From the NCBI RefSeq assembly GCF_014652235.1, contig NZ_BMYK01000005.1, positions 1 to 64,000 of the forward strand: a stretch of 64,000 bases of DNA, given 5' to 3'. Source of the DNA: Pseudorhodoferax aquiterrae. GTDB lineage: Bacteria; Pseudomonadota; Gammaproteobacteria; Burkholderiales; Burkholderiaceae_C. The notes beneath the pieces are model-generated. The model saw only the letters and a program-made list of their open reading frames with translations. It searched no databases and was not told where the DNA came from. The position numbers and the translations under genes were made by a program. The stretch's first letter is position 1; every line of letters begins with the position of its first letter. Shown one piece after another: positions 36,129-44,994 of the stretch.

Positions 36129-36145
36129 ATACCCCAGGGGAGTAT
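36129..36145 (-). promoter_or_regulatory. Candidate FrmR operator
   Basis: ATACCCCAGGGGAGTAT lies 12 bp upstream of the frmR ATG. AT-rich outer arms flank a C/G tract, the arrangement of CsoR/RcnR/FrmR operators. It would cover the start region of the frmR-adhC-fghA transcript. Confidence 0.6.
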
Positions 36146-36149
36146 GGGC

Positions 36150-37058
36150 TCAGTAGCGTGGGGCCTGGCTCAACTCGGCGAACAGGTCGGCGTAGATCGC
36201 ATGGCGGCGTGGCGCAATGGGGCTGTCCTCGCCCACGGCGGCCAGCACGGCGCAGCCGGGCTCGTGCAGATGCGTGCAGTTGTAGAAGCGGCACTGGTCT
36301 GCATGGGCTGCGATGTCGGGCATCAGCGCGGCGAGCTGGCGCGGCGCGATCTGGTGCAGGCCGAATTCCTGAAAGCCTGGTGAGTCGATCACGGCCGTGC
36401 TGCGCGTCGCGTCGGTCCAGTACCAGGTGGTGCTGGTCGTGGTGTGCTTGCCCGACTTGAGCGCGTACGAGATCTCCTGCGTCAGCACGGCCGCGCCGGG
36501 GACCAGCTGGTTGATCAGCGTGCTCTTGCCGGCGCCCGAGGGGCCCAGCACCAGCGTCGCTTTGCCTTGCAGCAGCGGCGCCAGTTCGGCGGCGCCCTCG
36601 GTGCGCAGACTGGCGGTGTGCACGGCATAGCCCATCGCGCGGTAGGGCGCCAGGCGCTGCCAGGCGCGCGCGAAGGGCTCGGCCAGGTCGCGCTTGTTGA
36701 GCACGACCAGCGGCACGATGCGTTCGGCCTCGGCCGCGATCAGCACGCGCGCGAGTTGCTGCTCCGACGGCTCGGGCTCGGCCGCGATCAGCACCAGCAC
36801 CTGGTCGATGTTGGCCGCGAAGGACTTGGTGCGGATCTCGTCCTGCCGGTACAGCAGGTTGCGACGCGGTTCGACGGCCTCGATGCTGCCCTCGTCGCCC
36901 TGGCCTGGCGGCGGCGCCAGCCAGCGCACGCGGTCGCCGACCACGGCCTGGCTCTTCTTGCCGCGCGGATGGCAGATGCGCCGGCTGCCGTCGTCGGCCT
37001 CGACCAGGCAGTGCCGGCCGTGTGCGGCGACGACCAGGCCGGTGGGCAAGGCGCTCAA
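36150..37058 (-). CDS. rsgA: Ribosome small subunit-dependent GTPase A
   Basis: A 302-residue circularly permuted GTPase: OB fold first, then G4 (VLNKRDLAE) before G1 (LGPSGAGKSTLINQL) and G3 (VIDSPGFQEF), with a C-terminal zinc knuckle (DQCRFYNCTHLHEPGCAV). It assists late 30S maturation. The start is TTG, whose bases overlap the phhB stop (TTGA). No ATG fits the conserved N-terminus. Confidence 0.94.
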   Translation of the reverse strand: MSALPTGLVVAAHGRHCLVEADDGSRRICHPRGKKSQAVVGDRVRWLAPPPGQGDEGSIEAVEPRRNLLYRQDEIRTKSFAANIDQVLVLIAAEPEPSEQQLARVLIAAEAERIVPLVVLNKRDLAEPFARAWQRLAPYRAMGYAVHTASLRTEGAAELAPLLQGKATLVLGPSGAGKSTLINQLVPGAAVLTQEISYALKSGKHTTTSTTWYWTDATRSTAVIDSPGFQEFGLHQIAPRQLAALMPDIAAHADQCRFYNCTHLHEPGCAVLAAVGEDSPIAPRRHAIYADLFAELSQAPRY

Positions 37059-37387
37059 GTCAGCAGCGCGTCGAAACGCGTGGCACAGTCGAAATCGGTC
37101 TCGGAGAGTCCGCGCACGTCGTGCGTGTTGAGCGCCACCACGCAGTGGTCGTAACGCACCAGCAGTTCGGGGTGGTGGTCCTGCACATGGGCGACGAAGG
37201 CCACGGCGTTCACGAAGGCCATGGTCTCGTGGTAATTGGCGAAACGGTAGGTCTTCTCGATGGCCACGTTCTCGCCATCGCCGCGCAAGGTCCAGCCCTG
37301 CAGCTGGGCGAGCCGGGTCACGATGTCGGTGGGCTTGAGCGCGCGGCGCGGCGTGGTGGCCCAGTCCTTCTTTGGCAAGGTGCTCAT
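37055..37387 (-). CDS. phhB: Pterin-4a-carbinolamine dehydratase
   Basis: A 110-residue PCD/DCoH protein. The active-site signature is visible as VQDHHPELLVRYDHCVVALNTHD, preceded by KTYRFANYHETMAFVNAVAF. It recycles tetrahydrobiopterin for aromatic hydroxylases. No phenylalanine hydroxylase gene is in the window. It lies between the M48 protease and rsgA on the same strand. Confidence 0.92.
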   Translation of the reverse strand: MSTLPKKDWATTPRRALKPTDIVTRLAQLQGWTLRGDGENVAIEKTYRFANYHETMAFVNAVAFVAHVQDHHPELLVRYDHCVVALNTHDVRGLSETDFDCATRFDALLT

Positions 37388-37397
37388 GCGGTGCTCC

Positions 37398-38693
37398 TCA
37401 GGCAGCAGGCTGCAGACGGGCCAGCCGTTCGGACGCTGGCGGGTGGGAGTAGTAGAACTTCACGAACACGGGGTCGGGCGTCAGCGTGCTGGCGTTGTCT
37501 TCGTAGAGCTTGAGCAGCGCGGACGACAGGTCGGCGCCGCTGGTCTGGGCCACGGCGAAGGCGTCGGCCTGGAATTCGTGGCGGCGCGACAGCTGGGCCG
37601 ACAGCGGCGCCACGAAGAAGCCGAACACCGGCATGGCCAGCATGAACAGCAGCAGCGCCAGTGCGTCGTTGGGGGCCGGGCGGCCGTCGGGCAGCAGCGC
37701 CATGAACGGGTGCACCCCCAGGCCGGTGTAGAACCAGGTCTGGCCCGACAGCCAGCCCAGCAGCGCGAAGCCCGCCAGGCTCAGCGCGAACATCAGGACG
37801 ATGCGCTGCACGATGTGACGGTGCTTGAAGTGGCCGAGCTCGTGCGCCAGCACGGCATCGACCTGGCGCGGGGACAGCCGGGCCAGCAGCGTGTCGTAGA
37901 ACACCACGCGCTTGGCGGCGCCGAAGCCGGTGAAGTAGGCGTTGCCATGCGCGCTGCGCCGGCTGCCGTCCATCACGTACAAGCCCTTGGCGGCGAAGCC
38001 GCAGCGTTGCATGAGCGCGGTGACGCTGGCTTTCAGGCCTTCGTCCTCGAGCGGCTTGAACCGGTTGAACAGCGGCGCGATGAAGGTCGGGTAGACCATC
38101 AGCAGCACGAGGTTGAAGCCCATCCAGGCGGCCCAGGCCCACAGCCACCAGCGCTGGCCGGCCGCGCCCATGAGCCACAGGATCAGTGCGGCGATCGGCA
38201 GGCCGATCAGGGCGCCGACCAGCGCCGACTTCAACAGGTCGGCCAGCCACAGCCGGGCGCTCATCTTGTTGAAGCCGAAGCGTTGCTCGATGCCGAAGGT
38301 CTGGTACAGCGAGAACGGCAGCTCCAGCAGGCCGCCCACCAGTGCGAAGGCGGCCAGCAGCGCGAGCTGTTGCAACATGCCGGGGCCGAGGGCGCGCAGC
38401 AGCAACTCGTTCAGCAGGTTCAGGCCGCCCAGCAAGGTCCAACCCAACAGCACGGCGGTGCCGAAGGCCATCTCCAGCAGGCCGAAGCGCGTTTTGGCGA
38501 TGGTGTAGTCGGCGGCCTTGCGGTGCGCCGCGGGCGTGATGGTGCCGACGAACGCGGCGGGCACTGCGTCGCGGTGCCGTGCCACATGGCGGATCTGGCG
38601 GCTGGCCAGCCAGAACTTGACCAGCAGGCCGAGCACGAGGGCCACGGCGAATGCCGCGGTGAAAAGGTCCGCAGCGGACAGGTCGGGGGGCAT
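37398..38693 (-). CDS. M48 family membrane metalloprotease (Ste24-like)
   Basis: A 431-residue integral membrane zinc protease with about seven helices. The metal site is VLAHELGHFKHRHI and the third ligand lies in RRHEFQADAFAV. The N-terminal half carries QTFGIEQRFGFNKM, a hallmark of CAAX protease 1/Ste24. It probably acts in membrane protein quality control. The ATG faces orn across 36 bp, so the two share a divergent promoter region. Confidence 0.9.
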   Translation of the reverse strand: MPPDLSAADLFTAAFAVALVLGLLVKFWLASRQIRHVARHRDAVPAAFVGTITPAAHRKAADYTIAKTRFGLLEMAFGTAVLLGWTLLGGLNLLNELLLRALGPGMLQQLALLAAFALVGGLLELPFSLYQTFGIEQRFGFNKMSARLWLADLLKSALVGALIGLPIAALILWLMGAAGQRWWLWAWAAWMGFNLVLLMVYPTFIAPLFNRFKPLEDEGLKASVTALMQRCGFAAKGLYVMDGSRRSAHGNAYFTGFGAAKRVVFYDTLLARLSPRQVDAVLAHELGHFKHRHIVQRIVLMFALSLAGFALLGWLSGQTWFYTGLGVHPFMALLPDGRPAPNDALALLLFMLAMPVFGFFVAPLSAQLSRRHEFQADAFAVAQTSGADLSSALLKLYEDNASTLTPDPVFVKFYYSHPPASERLARLQPAA

Positions 38694-38729
38694 AGCCGGG
38701 CAGTGTAGGCCATCGGCGAGAATGCCTGC

Positions 38730-39314
38730 ATGGACCCGACCAACACCACTTCCGCACCCGTCCTGCTGGGCAAATCCGACAAGAACCTGGTCTGGCTGGA
38801 CTGTGAGATGACCGGCCTGGACCCTGAAGTCGAGCGCCTGATCGAGATCGCGGTGGTGGTGACGGGGCCGGATCTGCAGCCGCGCGTGGAAGGGCCGGTG
38901 CTCGTGATCCACCAATCGGACGAGCAGTTGGACAAGATGGACGCGTGGAACAAGGGCACGCATGGCCGCAGCGGTCTGATCGACAAGGTGCGCGCCTCCA
39001 GCATGACCGAGGCCCAGGCCGAGGCGGAACTGCTGGCCTTCCTCGCGCGCTACGTGCCCAAGAACTCGGTGCCCATGTGTGGCAACAGCATCGGGCAGGA
39101 CCGGCGCTTTCTGGTCAAGTACATGCCCAAGCTGGAGGCCTTCTTCCATTACCGCAACCTGGACGTCAGCACGCTCAAGGAGCTGGCCAAGCGCTGGAAA
39201 CCTGAGGTCTACAGCAACTTCAAGAAGGCGCAAAAGCACACCGCGCTGGCCGACGTGCACGAGTCCATCGACGAGTTGGCGCATTACCGCACGCACTTCT
39301 TGCGCATGGATTAA
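38730..39314 (+). CDS. orn: Oligoribonuclease
   Basis: A 194-residue DEDDh 3'-5' exonuclease: [22 protein letters not shown] (DE), [17 protein letters not shown] (D), and [18 protein letters not shown] (H and D). It degrades two- to five-base RNA and pGpG, so it also matters for c-di-GMP turnover. Length is close to the family norm. Confidence 0.96.
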   Translation: MDPTNTTSAPVLLGKSDKNLVWLDCEMTGLDPEVERLIEIAVVVTGPDLQPRVEGPVLVIHQSDEQLDKMDAWNKGTHGRSGLIDKVRASSMTEAQAEAELLAFLARYVPKNSVPMCGNSIGQDRRFLVKYMPKLEAFFHYRNLDVSTLKELAKRWKPEVYSNFKKAQKHTALADVHESIDELAHYRTHFLRMD

Positions 39315-39325
39315 CGGCGCATGTC

Positions 39326-39464
39326 ATAATCGAGGGCTTCGGCAAAGTCGCTTGACCGCGCCGTCCCTTTGCATCTCCCCTCACACTCTCGGCTCTGAAG
39401 AGCCGCCAACGCTGTCGGCACTGGCCAGGCGTTGTTTCGTTTGAAGGTGGATGTTTGTTCCACC
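39326..39464 (+). promoter_or_regulatory. Promoter and structured leader of the DEAD-box helicase gene
   Basis: CATAAT (39326-39331) followed by CGAGGGCTTCGGC resembles the rpsP and rplS promoters. TTGCGC at 39301-39306 could be a wide-spaced -35. The leader of about 190 bases holds two clean hairpins: CGGCTC-TGAA-GAGCCG (39390-39405) and GGTGGA-TGTTTGT-TCCACC (39446-39464). Long folded leaders are known for cold-induced helicase mRNAs. Confidence 0.55.
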
Positions 39465-39530
39465 GATGACGAGCTTTGCACCGCCACACCGACGTCAGGT
39501 AGCGCGGGGCATCGCACGTGTGAGAAATCC

Positions 39531-41165
39531 ATGACCGACTCTTTTGAAGACCGGGCAGCTTTGCCCATGCCCGCCCACGACAACGCCGTTGTCGAGGGTG
39601 AAACCGCCCACACCGCTGCGCCGGACGTTTCCGCCTTCGCCGCGCTGGGCCTGGCCGAGCCGCTGCTGCGCGCCGTGGCCGACCTGGGCTTCACCCAGCC
39701 CACCGCGGTGCAGCAGCAGGCCGTGCCGATGGCCATGGGCGACACCACCGGGTTCAACGACCTGATGGTTTCCAGTCAGACCGGCAGCGGCAAGACCGCG
39801 GCCTTCCTGCTGCCCGTGCTGCACACGCTGATTCGCCAACAGGAAGCCAACGAGGCGGCCGAGCGTGCGGAGCGCGAGCGCCTGGCGGCTGAAGCCGAGG
39901 CCCGCGGCGAACCGGCGCCCAAGAAGCCGCGCCGCAAGGACCCGACCAACCCGCGCCACTTCAAGCCGGCCGAGCCGGGCGCGCTGGTGCTGTGCCCCAC
40001 GCGCGAACTGGCGCAGCAGGTCGCGCACGACGCGATCGAACTGGTCAAGCATTGCCGTGGCCTGCGCATTGCCAACGTCGTGGGCGGCATGCCCTACGCG
40101 TTGCAGATCGCCAAGCTGCAGAACGCCAATCTGGTCGTGGCCACGCCGGGCCGCCTGCTGGACCTGCAGCGCTCCATGCAGCTCAAGCTGGACAAGGTGC
40201 GCTTCCTGGTCGTCGACGAAGCCGACCGCATGTTGGACCTCGGCTTTGCCGACGACCTGGCCGAGATCCACGACCTGACGGCCCAGCGCCAGCAGACCAT
40301 GATGTTCAGCGCCACCTTTGCGCCGCGCATCCAGCAACTGGCGCTGCGCGTGATGCGCGAGCCCAAGCGCATCCAGATCGCCACGCCGCACGAGAAGCAC
40401 CAGAACATCCGCCAGGTGCTGTTCTGGGCCGACAACGCACAGCACAAGCGCGCGCTGCTGGACCACTGGCTGCGCGACGCCAGCATCGAGCAGGCCATCG
40501 TGTTCGCCAGCACCCAGATCGAGTGCGACGGCCTGGCCCATGATCTTCAGCAGGCCGGCTTCTCGGCCGTGGCCCTGCATGGCGCACTGAGCCAGGGCTT
40601 GCGCAACCGCCGCCTGATGGCGCTGCGCAATGGCCAGGTGCAGATCCTGGTGGCCACCGACGTAGCGGCGCGGGGCATCGACGTGCCCGCCATCACGCAC
40701 GTGTTCAACTTCGGCCTGCCGATGAAGGCGGAGGACTACACGCACCGCATCGGCCGCACCGGCCGCGCCGGGCGCGACGGCCTCGCCGTGACCTTCGCCG
40801 AGTTCCGCGACCGCCGACGCATCCAGGACATCGAGCACTTCACGCGCCAGCCGTTCAAGGCCGAGGTGGTCCCAGGCATGGAGCCGCGCGAGCGCTTCCC
40901 CGAGCCGCGTAAGCCGGCCTTCGGCCGTGGTGGTCCGCGTGGCGGCGAGCCGCGTGGTCGTGGCGTCGGCGCGCCGCGCGGCGGCCAGCACGACCGGGCC
41001 GGTTTCGGCGCCTGGCAGGGCGGTGACCGCGGCGGCTTCGGCAGCCAGGCGAGGCCTGCGCCGCGGGCAGACGGCGCTCGCGCGGGTGCTGGACGTCCTG
41101 CGGGCGGCGGCAAGGTGTTCGTGCCGTTCGACGCCAAGCGGCGTCCGCACAAAGCGTCGCGCTAG
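39531..41165 (+). CDS. rhlE: DEAD-box ATP-dependent RNA helicase, RhlE type
   Basis: A 544-residue helicase with all core motifs: Q motif (FTQPTAVQQQ), I (SQTGSGKT), Ia (PTRELAQQ), Ib (TPGRLL), II (DEAD), III (SATF), V (ATDVAARGID) and VI (HRIGRTGRAG). Between motifs I and Ia there is a charged insert (EANEAAERAERER and a Lys/Arg run), and the tail is rich in RGG/GRG repeats, an RNA-binding feature. The ATG at MTDSFEDR is chosen because coding-like sequence upstream overlaps the folded leader. Confidence 0.92.
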   Translation: MTDSFEDRAALPMPAHDNAVVEGETAHTAAPDVSAFAALGLAEPLLRAVADLGFTQPTAVQQQAVPMAMGDTTGFNDLMVSSQTGSGKTAAFLLPVLHTLIRQQEANEAAERAERERLAAEAEARGEPAPKKPRRKDPTNPRHFKPAEPGALVLCPTRELAQQVAHDAIELVKHCRGLRIANVVGGMPYALQIAKLQNANLVVATPGRLLDLQRSMQLKLDKVRFLVVDEADRMLDLGFADDLAEIHDLTAQRQQTMMFSATFAPRIQQLALRVMREPKRIQIATPHEKHQNIRQVLFWADNAQHKRALLDHWLRDASIEQAIVFASTQIECDGLAHDLQQAGFSAVALHGALSQGLRNRRLMALRNGQVQILVATDVAARGIDVPAITHVFNFGLPMKAEDYTHRIGRTGRAGRDGLAVTFAEFRDRRRIQDIEHFTRQPFKAEVVPGMEPRERFPEPRKPAFGRGGPRGGEPRGRGVGAPRGGQHDRAGFGAWQGGDRGGFGSQARPAPRADGARAGAGRPAGGGKVFVPFDAKRRPHKASR

Positions 41166-41443
41166 TCTGACGTACCGGACGGAGGCCGGCGCTGGTGTCA
41201 TGCAGGCCTTCTACAATCGTCCGGAGATTTGTGGGTTTTTGCGCAGATTCCGCTCAAATGGGGAGCAATCCTTGCGCCCGTGGCTCGATCGGGGCCGCCC
41301 TGCATCTGATGGCACGTACAGTTGTGGTTGGCGCGCTCTGTCTTTTACCGGGAACGGCATCGGATGATTCGACTTCGACGTAACAACACCAAAGGGAAGC
41401 GGTCCCTGATTGCATCTGGCGCTGGGGCCGAGGGTCGGGGCGC
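41166..41443 (+). promoter_or_regulatory. Upstream region of the epsB2-prsKRT operon
   Basis: 278 bp without a credible gene. Two sigma-54-like fragments are seen: TGGCACG at 41310-41316 is a perfect -24 half, but its TTG (41322-41324) is one base too far; GGGAGCAATCCTTGCG at 41261-41276 has correct GG-N10-GC spacing but only 8 of 13 consensus positions. Either could drive the operon. Confidence 0.35.
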
Positions 41444-42820
41444 ATGATCAAGTTGTTCAACCACTACCTGCATCGGCGGACGGTGTTGCAGGTGGTTCTC
41501 GATTTCGCGTTGATCCTCGCGGCCGTGTTCGCCGAATTGCTGTGGCGGCGTGCGGAGTTGCCGGTCATGGTGCCGGTGCTGGGCTACACGGCCTTGCTGG
41601 CAACCGGCATGTTGGTCATCAACGGCAGCATGGGCTTTTACCAGCGCGTGCACGGCCGCACCTTAAACCAGTCGCGCGCGCGCGCAGCGCTGGCGCTGCT
41701 GCTTGCGGTGCCCGTGACCTACGCCGTCTTCGGCTTGGTTCCTTTGGGTATCGAGGGGCGCCAGTCGCTGGCCCTGGCGGCCATGGTCGGGCTGCTGGTG
41801 GTGCTGGCGCACCGCGTCGATGCCGCACATTCCGGCGCACAGTCCGCCTTGAGGCACCGCGTACTGGTGTTCGGAACCGGTCCCCGGGCCGCGTTGGTCG
41901 GCCGGGCGCTCAAGAAGGACGACCCGCATGTCGACGTGGTGGGCTACTACGCCAGTCCGAACGAATCCGAGGCCGAGGTCTCGGCCTGGGGCATCCTCTC
42001 CAAGAACAAGTCGCTGACCGACACGGCGCTCGAACTGGAAGTCGACGAAATCGTCGTGGCGCTGGTCGAACGCCGTGGCGGCAGCATGCCCTTGCGCGAG
42101 CTGCTGGACTGCAAGCTGCACGGCGTGCGCGTGACCGACATGGCCACGCACTTCGAGAAGACCAAAGGCCAGATCCGGCTCGATTCGGTGTCGGCCGGTT
42201 GGCTGGTCTTTGGCGATGGGTTCAGCCAGGGTGGGCTGCGCACGGCGGTCAAGCGCATCTTCGACATCGCTTGTGCGCTGCTCTTGATCGGGATCACCGC
42301 GCCCGTGATGCTGGTGACGGCGCTCGTCATCAAGCTGGAAAGCCGCGGCCCCGTCTTCTACCGCCAGGAGCGTGTGGGCTTCAATGGACGGCTGTTCAAC
42401 GTCGTCAAGTTCCGCAGCATGCGCACCGACGCGGAGAAGGACGGGCCGCAGTTCGCGGCGGCCAAGGACAGCCGGGTGACGCGTGTGGGGAGCTTCATCC
42501 GCAAGGTCCGCATCGACGAACTGCCGCAGCTGTTCTCCGTGTTGAATGGTGACATGAGCCTCGTGGGCCCGCGCCCCGAACGGCCGTTCTTCGTCGACCA
42601 GTTGACCCGCGAGATTCCCTACTATGCGGTCCGCCAGAGCGTCAAGCCCGGCGTGACGGGCTGGGCCCAGGTGCGCTACCACTACGGCGCCTCGCTGGAA
42701 GACTCGGCGGAAAAGCTGCAGTACGACCTGTACTATGTCAAGAACCACTCCCTGTTCCTGGACCTCGTGATCCTGTTCGAGACCATCGGGGTGGTGTTGA
42801 TGGCCAAGGGCGCGCGCTGA
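41444..42820 (+). CDS. EpsB_2-type undecaprenyl-phosphate sugar transferase, PEP-CTERM system
   Basis: A 458-residue initiating sugar-phosphate transferase of the PEP-CTERM/exosortase-associated type. The N-terminal helices begin IKLFNHYLHRRTVLQVVLDF. A Rossmann-like middle (RVLVFGTGPRAALVGRAL) precedes the transferase domain: RIFDIACALLL, FKSMR-type FRSMRTDAE, RIDELPQLFSVLNGDMSLVGPRPERP and VKPGVTGWAQV. It would start a second polysaccharide, distinct from the eps locus enzyme. The prsK GTG is 57 bp downstream. Confidence 0.88.
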   Translation: MIKLFNHYLHRRTVLQVVLDFALILAAVFAELLWRRAELPVMVPVLGYTALLATGMLVINGSMGFYQRVHGRTLNQSRARAALALLLAVPVTYAVFGLVPLGIEGRQSLALAAMVGLLVVLAHRVDAAHSGAQSALRHRVLVFGTGPRAALVGRALKKDDPHVDVVGYYASPNESEAEVSAWGILSKNKSLTDTALELEVDEIVVALVERRGGSMPLRELLDCKLHGVRVTDMATHFEKTKGQIRLDSVSAGWLVFGDGFSQGGLRTAVKRIFDIACALLLIGITAPVMLVTALVIKLESRGPVFYRQERVGFNGRLFNVVKFRSMRTDAEKDGPQFAAAKDSRVTRVGSFIRKVRIDELPQLFSVLNGDMSLVGPRPERPFFVDQLTREIPYYAVRQSVKPGVTGWAQVRYHYGASLEDSAEKLQYDLYYVKNHSLFLDLVILFETIGVVLMAKGAR

Positions 42821-42876
42821 GCATGCCGGCGCCTGGTGTGGCGCAGAACTGCCCGCGTCCGCAGTAGGGGAGGCGC

Positions 42877-44994
42877 GTGGACAGTCCCAACATCTTGCTG
42901 AGCGTCTGGGGGTATGCCTTCACCGGGCTGGCCTTCGCCGCATTCGCCGTGGCGCTGGTGCGGCGACGCACGCTATGGGCGGCGCGCGAGGTCTCTCCCG
43001 GATTGATGCTCGGAGCGGTCGTCGCCTCGATGGTGTGGGCCTTCCTCGTGCTGGCGGCCCTGCTGAGCGCGTCGCCCTGGCTGGTCGACCTCAGCCTGCT
43101 TGCCGATTGCCTGCGCTACGCCTGCTGGATCGGCTTCCTGTTGCTGCTGTGGCGGCCTGAGCGTCCGGGCTGGCTGGTCCAGCGCTTCGGTTGGGCGGGT
43201 GTGGTCGCGGCCCTGCTGGTCGGCGGGACGGTGGTGGTGCGGGTGAACAACCTGCTGGACGGCGATGGCAATGCGGCGGCCGCGGTGGGCCAGTGGCAAC
43301 TGCTCGGCGCGATGGCCCTGCCGGTCTTTGCGCTGTTCTTGTTGGAACAGGTCTACCGCAACGTGACGGACGACGTGCGCTGGAGCCTCAAGCCCCTGTG
43401 TTTGGGCTTGGCCGGCACCTTCCTGTTCGACCTGTACGTGTTCTCGCAGGCGGTTCTGTTCAACCGTCCCGACCTCGATGCGATGAGCGTGCGCGGCCTG
43501 TTGCACGCGGTGTTGGTGCCGCTGATGTGGTTGTCGATGAGCGGGCGCAGCGACTGGGTCGGCAAGGTGCGCGTCTCGCGCACGGCCGTCTTCCATTCCG
43601 CCACGCTGGTGTTGGCGGGCGTCTACCTGATCTTCATTTCCGCGGTCGGCTATTACGTGCGCTACTTCGGTGGCGACTGGGGCCGGGCGCTGCAGCTGGC
43701 GCTCGTCTCCGTGGCCTCGGTGGGCATGATGGTGCTGCTGATGTCGGGCACGGTGCGCTCGCGGCTGCGCGTGACGGTGGGCAAGCACTTCTTCCGCTAC
43801 CGCTACGACTACCGCGAAGAATGGTTGCGCTTCACCCAGACCCTGTCGAACGACCGCTCGCCGCTGGCCATGGGCCAGCGCGTGATCCGCGGGCTGGCCG
43901 ACATGCTGGAAAGTCCGGCAGGCTTGCTGTGGTTGCGCAGTCCGGGGGAAGCCTCGTTGCGCTGCGCGTCGACCTGGAACATGCCCGCGTCCAAGGACAA
44001 GGAAGAGGCCGACTCCGCGTTCTGCCGCTTCCTGCTGCAAAGCGGCTGGGTCATCAACCTGCAGGAGTACCGCTCCTTCCCCCAGCGCTACGGCGACCTG
44101 GCCTTGCCGGCCTGGCTGCAGGAAGTGCGGCAGGCCTGGCTCATCGTGCCGCTGACCGTGGGCGATGAGTTGACGGGCTTCGTCGTACTCGCCAGTGCAC
44201 GCGCCGACGTGGATGTCAACTGGGAAGTCAACGACCTGCTGAAGACGGCCGGCCGGCAAGCGGCGAGCTTTCTCGCGCAGATGCAGGCCACCGAAGCCTT
44301 GCTGGAAGTGCGCAAGTTCGATGCCTTCAACAAGATGTCGGCCTTCGTGGTGCACGACCTCAAGAACATCGTGACCCAGCTGTCCCTGATGATGAAGAAC
44401 GCCAAGCGCTTGCAGGGCAACCCGGAGTTCCAGCAGGACATGCTCATGACTGTTGAAAATTCCTTGGACAAGATGCGACAGCTGATGCTTCAATTGCGCG
44501 AGGGTGCCAAGCCGACCGGCACCGTGCACGGTGTCGCCCTGGCCGGCATTGCCCGGCGCATCGCCCGGGTGGCCGAGGGCCGCGGCCGGCAGCTGGAGCT
44601 GGATCTGGACGACGAGCCGGTGGCGCGGGGGCAGGATGAGCGGCTCGAGCGCATCATCGGCCACATGGTGCAGAACGCCTTCGATGCCACCGACCCTCCG
44701 GGCCGCGTATGGCTCCGGCTCGGCCGCGAAGCCGGCATGGCGCTGGTCGAGGTCGGGGACACGGGGCGCGGCATGTCCGAGGAGTTCGTGCGCGAGCGCC
44801 TCTTCAAGCCCTTCCAGACCACCAAGCAGGCCGGCATGGGCATCGGCGCCTACGAGAGTTATCAATATGTGCAGGAGTTGGGCGGAAAAATCCGGGTGGA
44901 CAGCGAACTTGGCCGCGGTACGGTGATCAAGATGCTGTTGCCACTGTTCGACGCCCATTCGACGTCCGTCCTGCAGCCCTTGGAGAACGCATGA
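42877..44994 (+). CDS. prsK: PrsK: exosortase-system sensor histidine kinase
   Basis: A 705-residue kinase. Some eight or more N-terminal helices fill residues 1-300, followed by a GAF-like domain (about 320-465), a phosphoacceptor region with His493 in FVVHDLKNIVTQLSLM and an ATPase domain (HMVQNAFDATDP; VEVGDTGRGMSEEF; GMGIGAYESYQYVQELGG). The layout and the H-box match PrsK of PEP-CTERM systems. The start is GTG with GGGGAGG upstream. It overlaps prsR by ATGA. Confidence 0.9.
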   Translation: MDSPNILLSVWGYAFTGLAFAAFAVALVRRRTLWAAREVSPGLMLGAVVASMVWAFLVLAALLSASPWLVDLSLLADCLRYACWIGFLLLLWRPERPGWLVQRFGWAGVVAALLVGGTVVVRVNNLLDGDGNAAAAVGQWQLLGAMALPVFALFLLEQVYRNVTDDVRWSLKPLCLGLAGTFLFDLYVFSQAVLFNRPDLDAMSVRGLLHAVLVPLMWLSMSGRSDWVGKVRVSRTAVFHSATLVLAGVYLIFISAVGYYVRYFGGDWGRALQLALVSVASVGMMVLLMSGTVRSRLRVTVGKHFFRYRYDYREEWLRFTQTLSNDRSPLAMGQRVIRGLADMLESPAGLLWLRSPGEASLRCASTWNMPASKDKEEADSAFCRFLLQSGWVINLQEYRSFPQRYGDLALPAWLQEVRQAWLIVPLTVGDELTGFVVLASARADVDVNWEVNDLLKTAGRQAASFLAQMQATEALLEVRKFDAFNKMSAFVVHDLKNIVTQLSLMMKNAKRLQGNPEFQQDMLMTVENSLDKMRQLMLQLREGAKPTGTVHGVALAGIARRIARVAEGRGRQLELDLDDEPVARGQDERLERIIGHMVQNAFDATDPPGRVWLRLGREAGMALVEVGDTGRGMSEEFVRERLFKPFQTTKQAGMGIGAYESYQYVQELGGKIRVDSELGRGTVIKMLLPLFDAHSTSVLQPLENA

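Noticed and set aside
41195-41383. Short frames between the helicase gene and the EpsB_2-type gene
   Set aside because: No homology or ribosome-binding site. The region is more likely promoter DNA.
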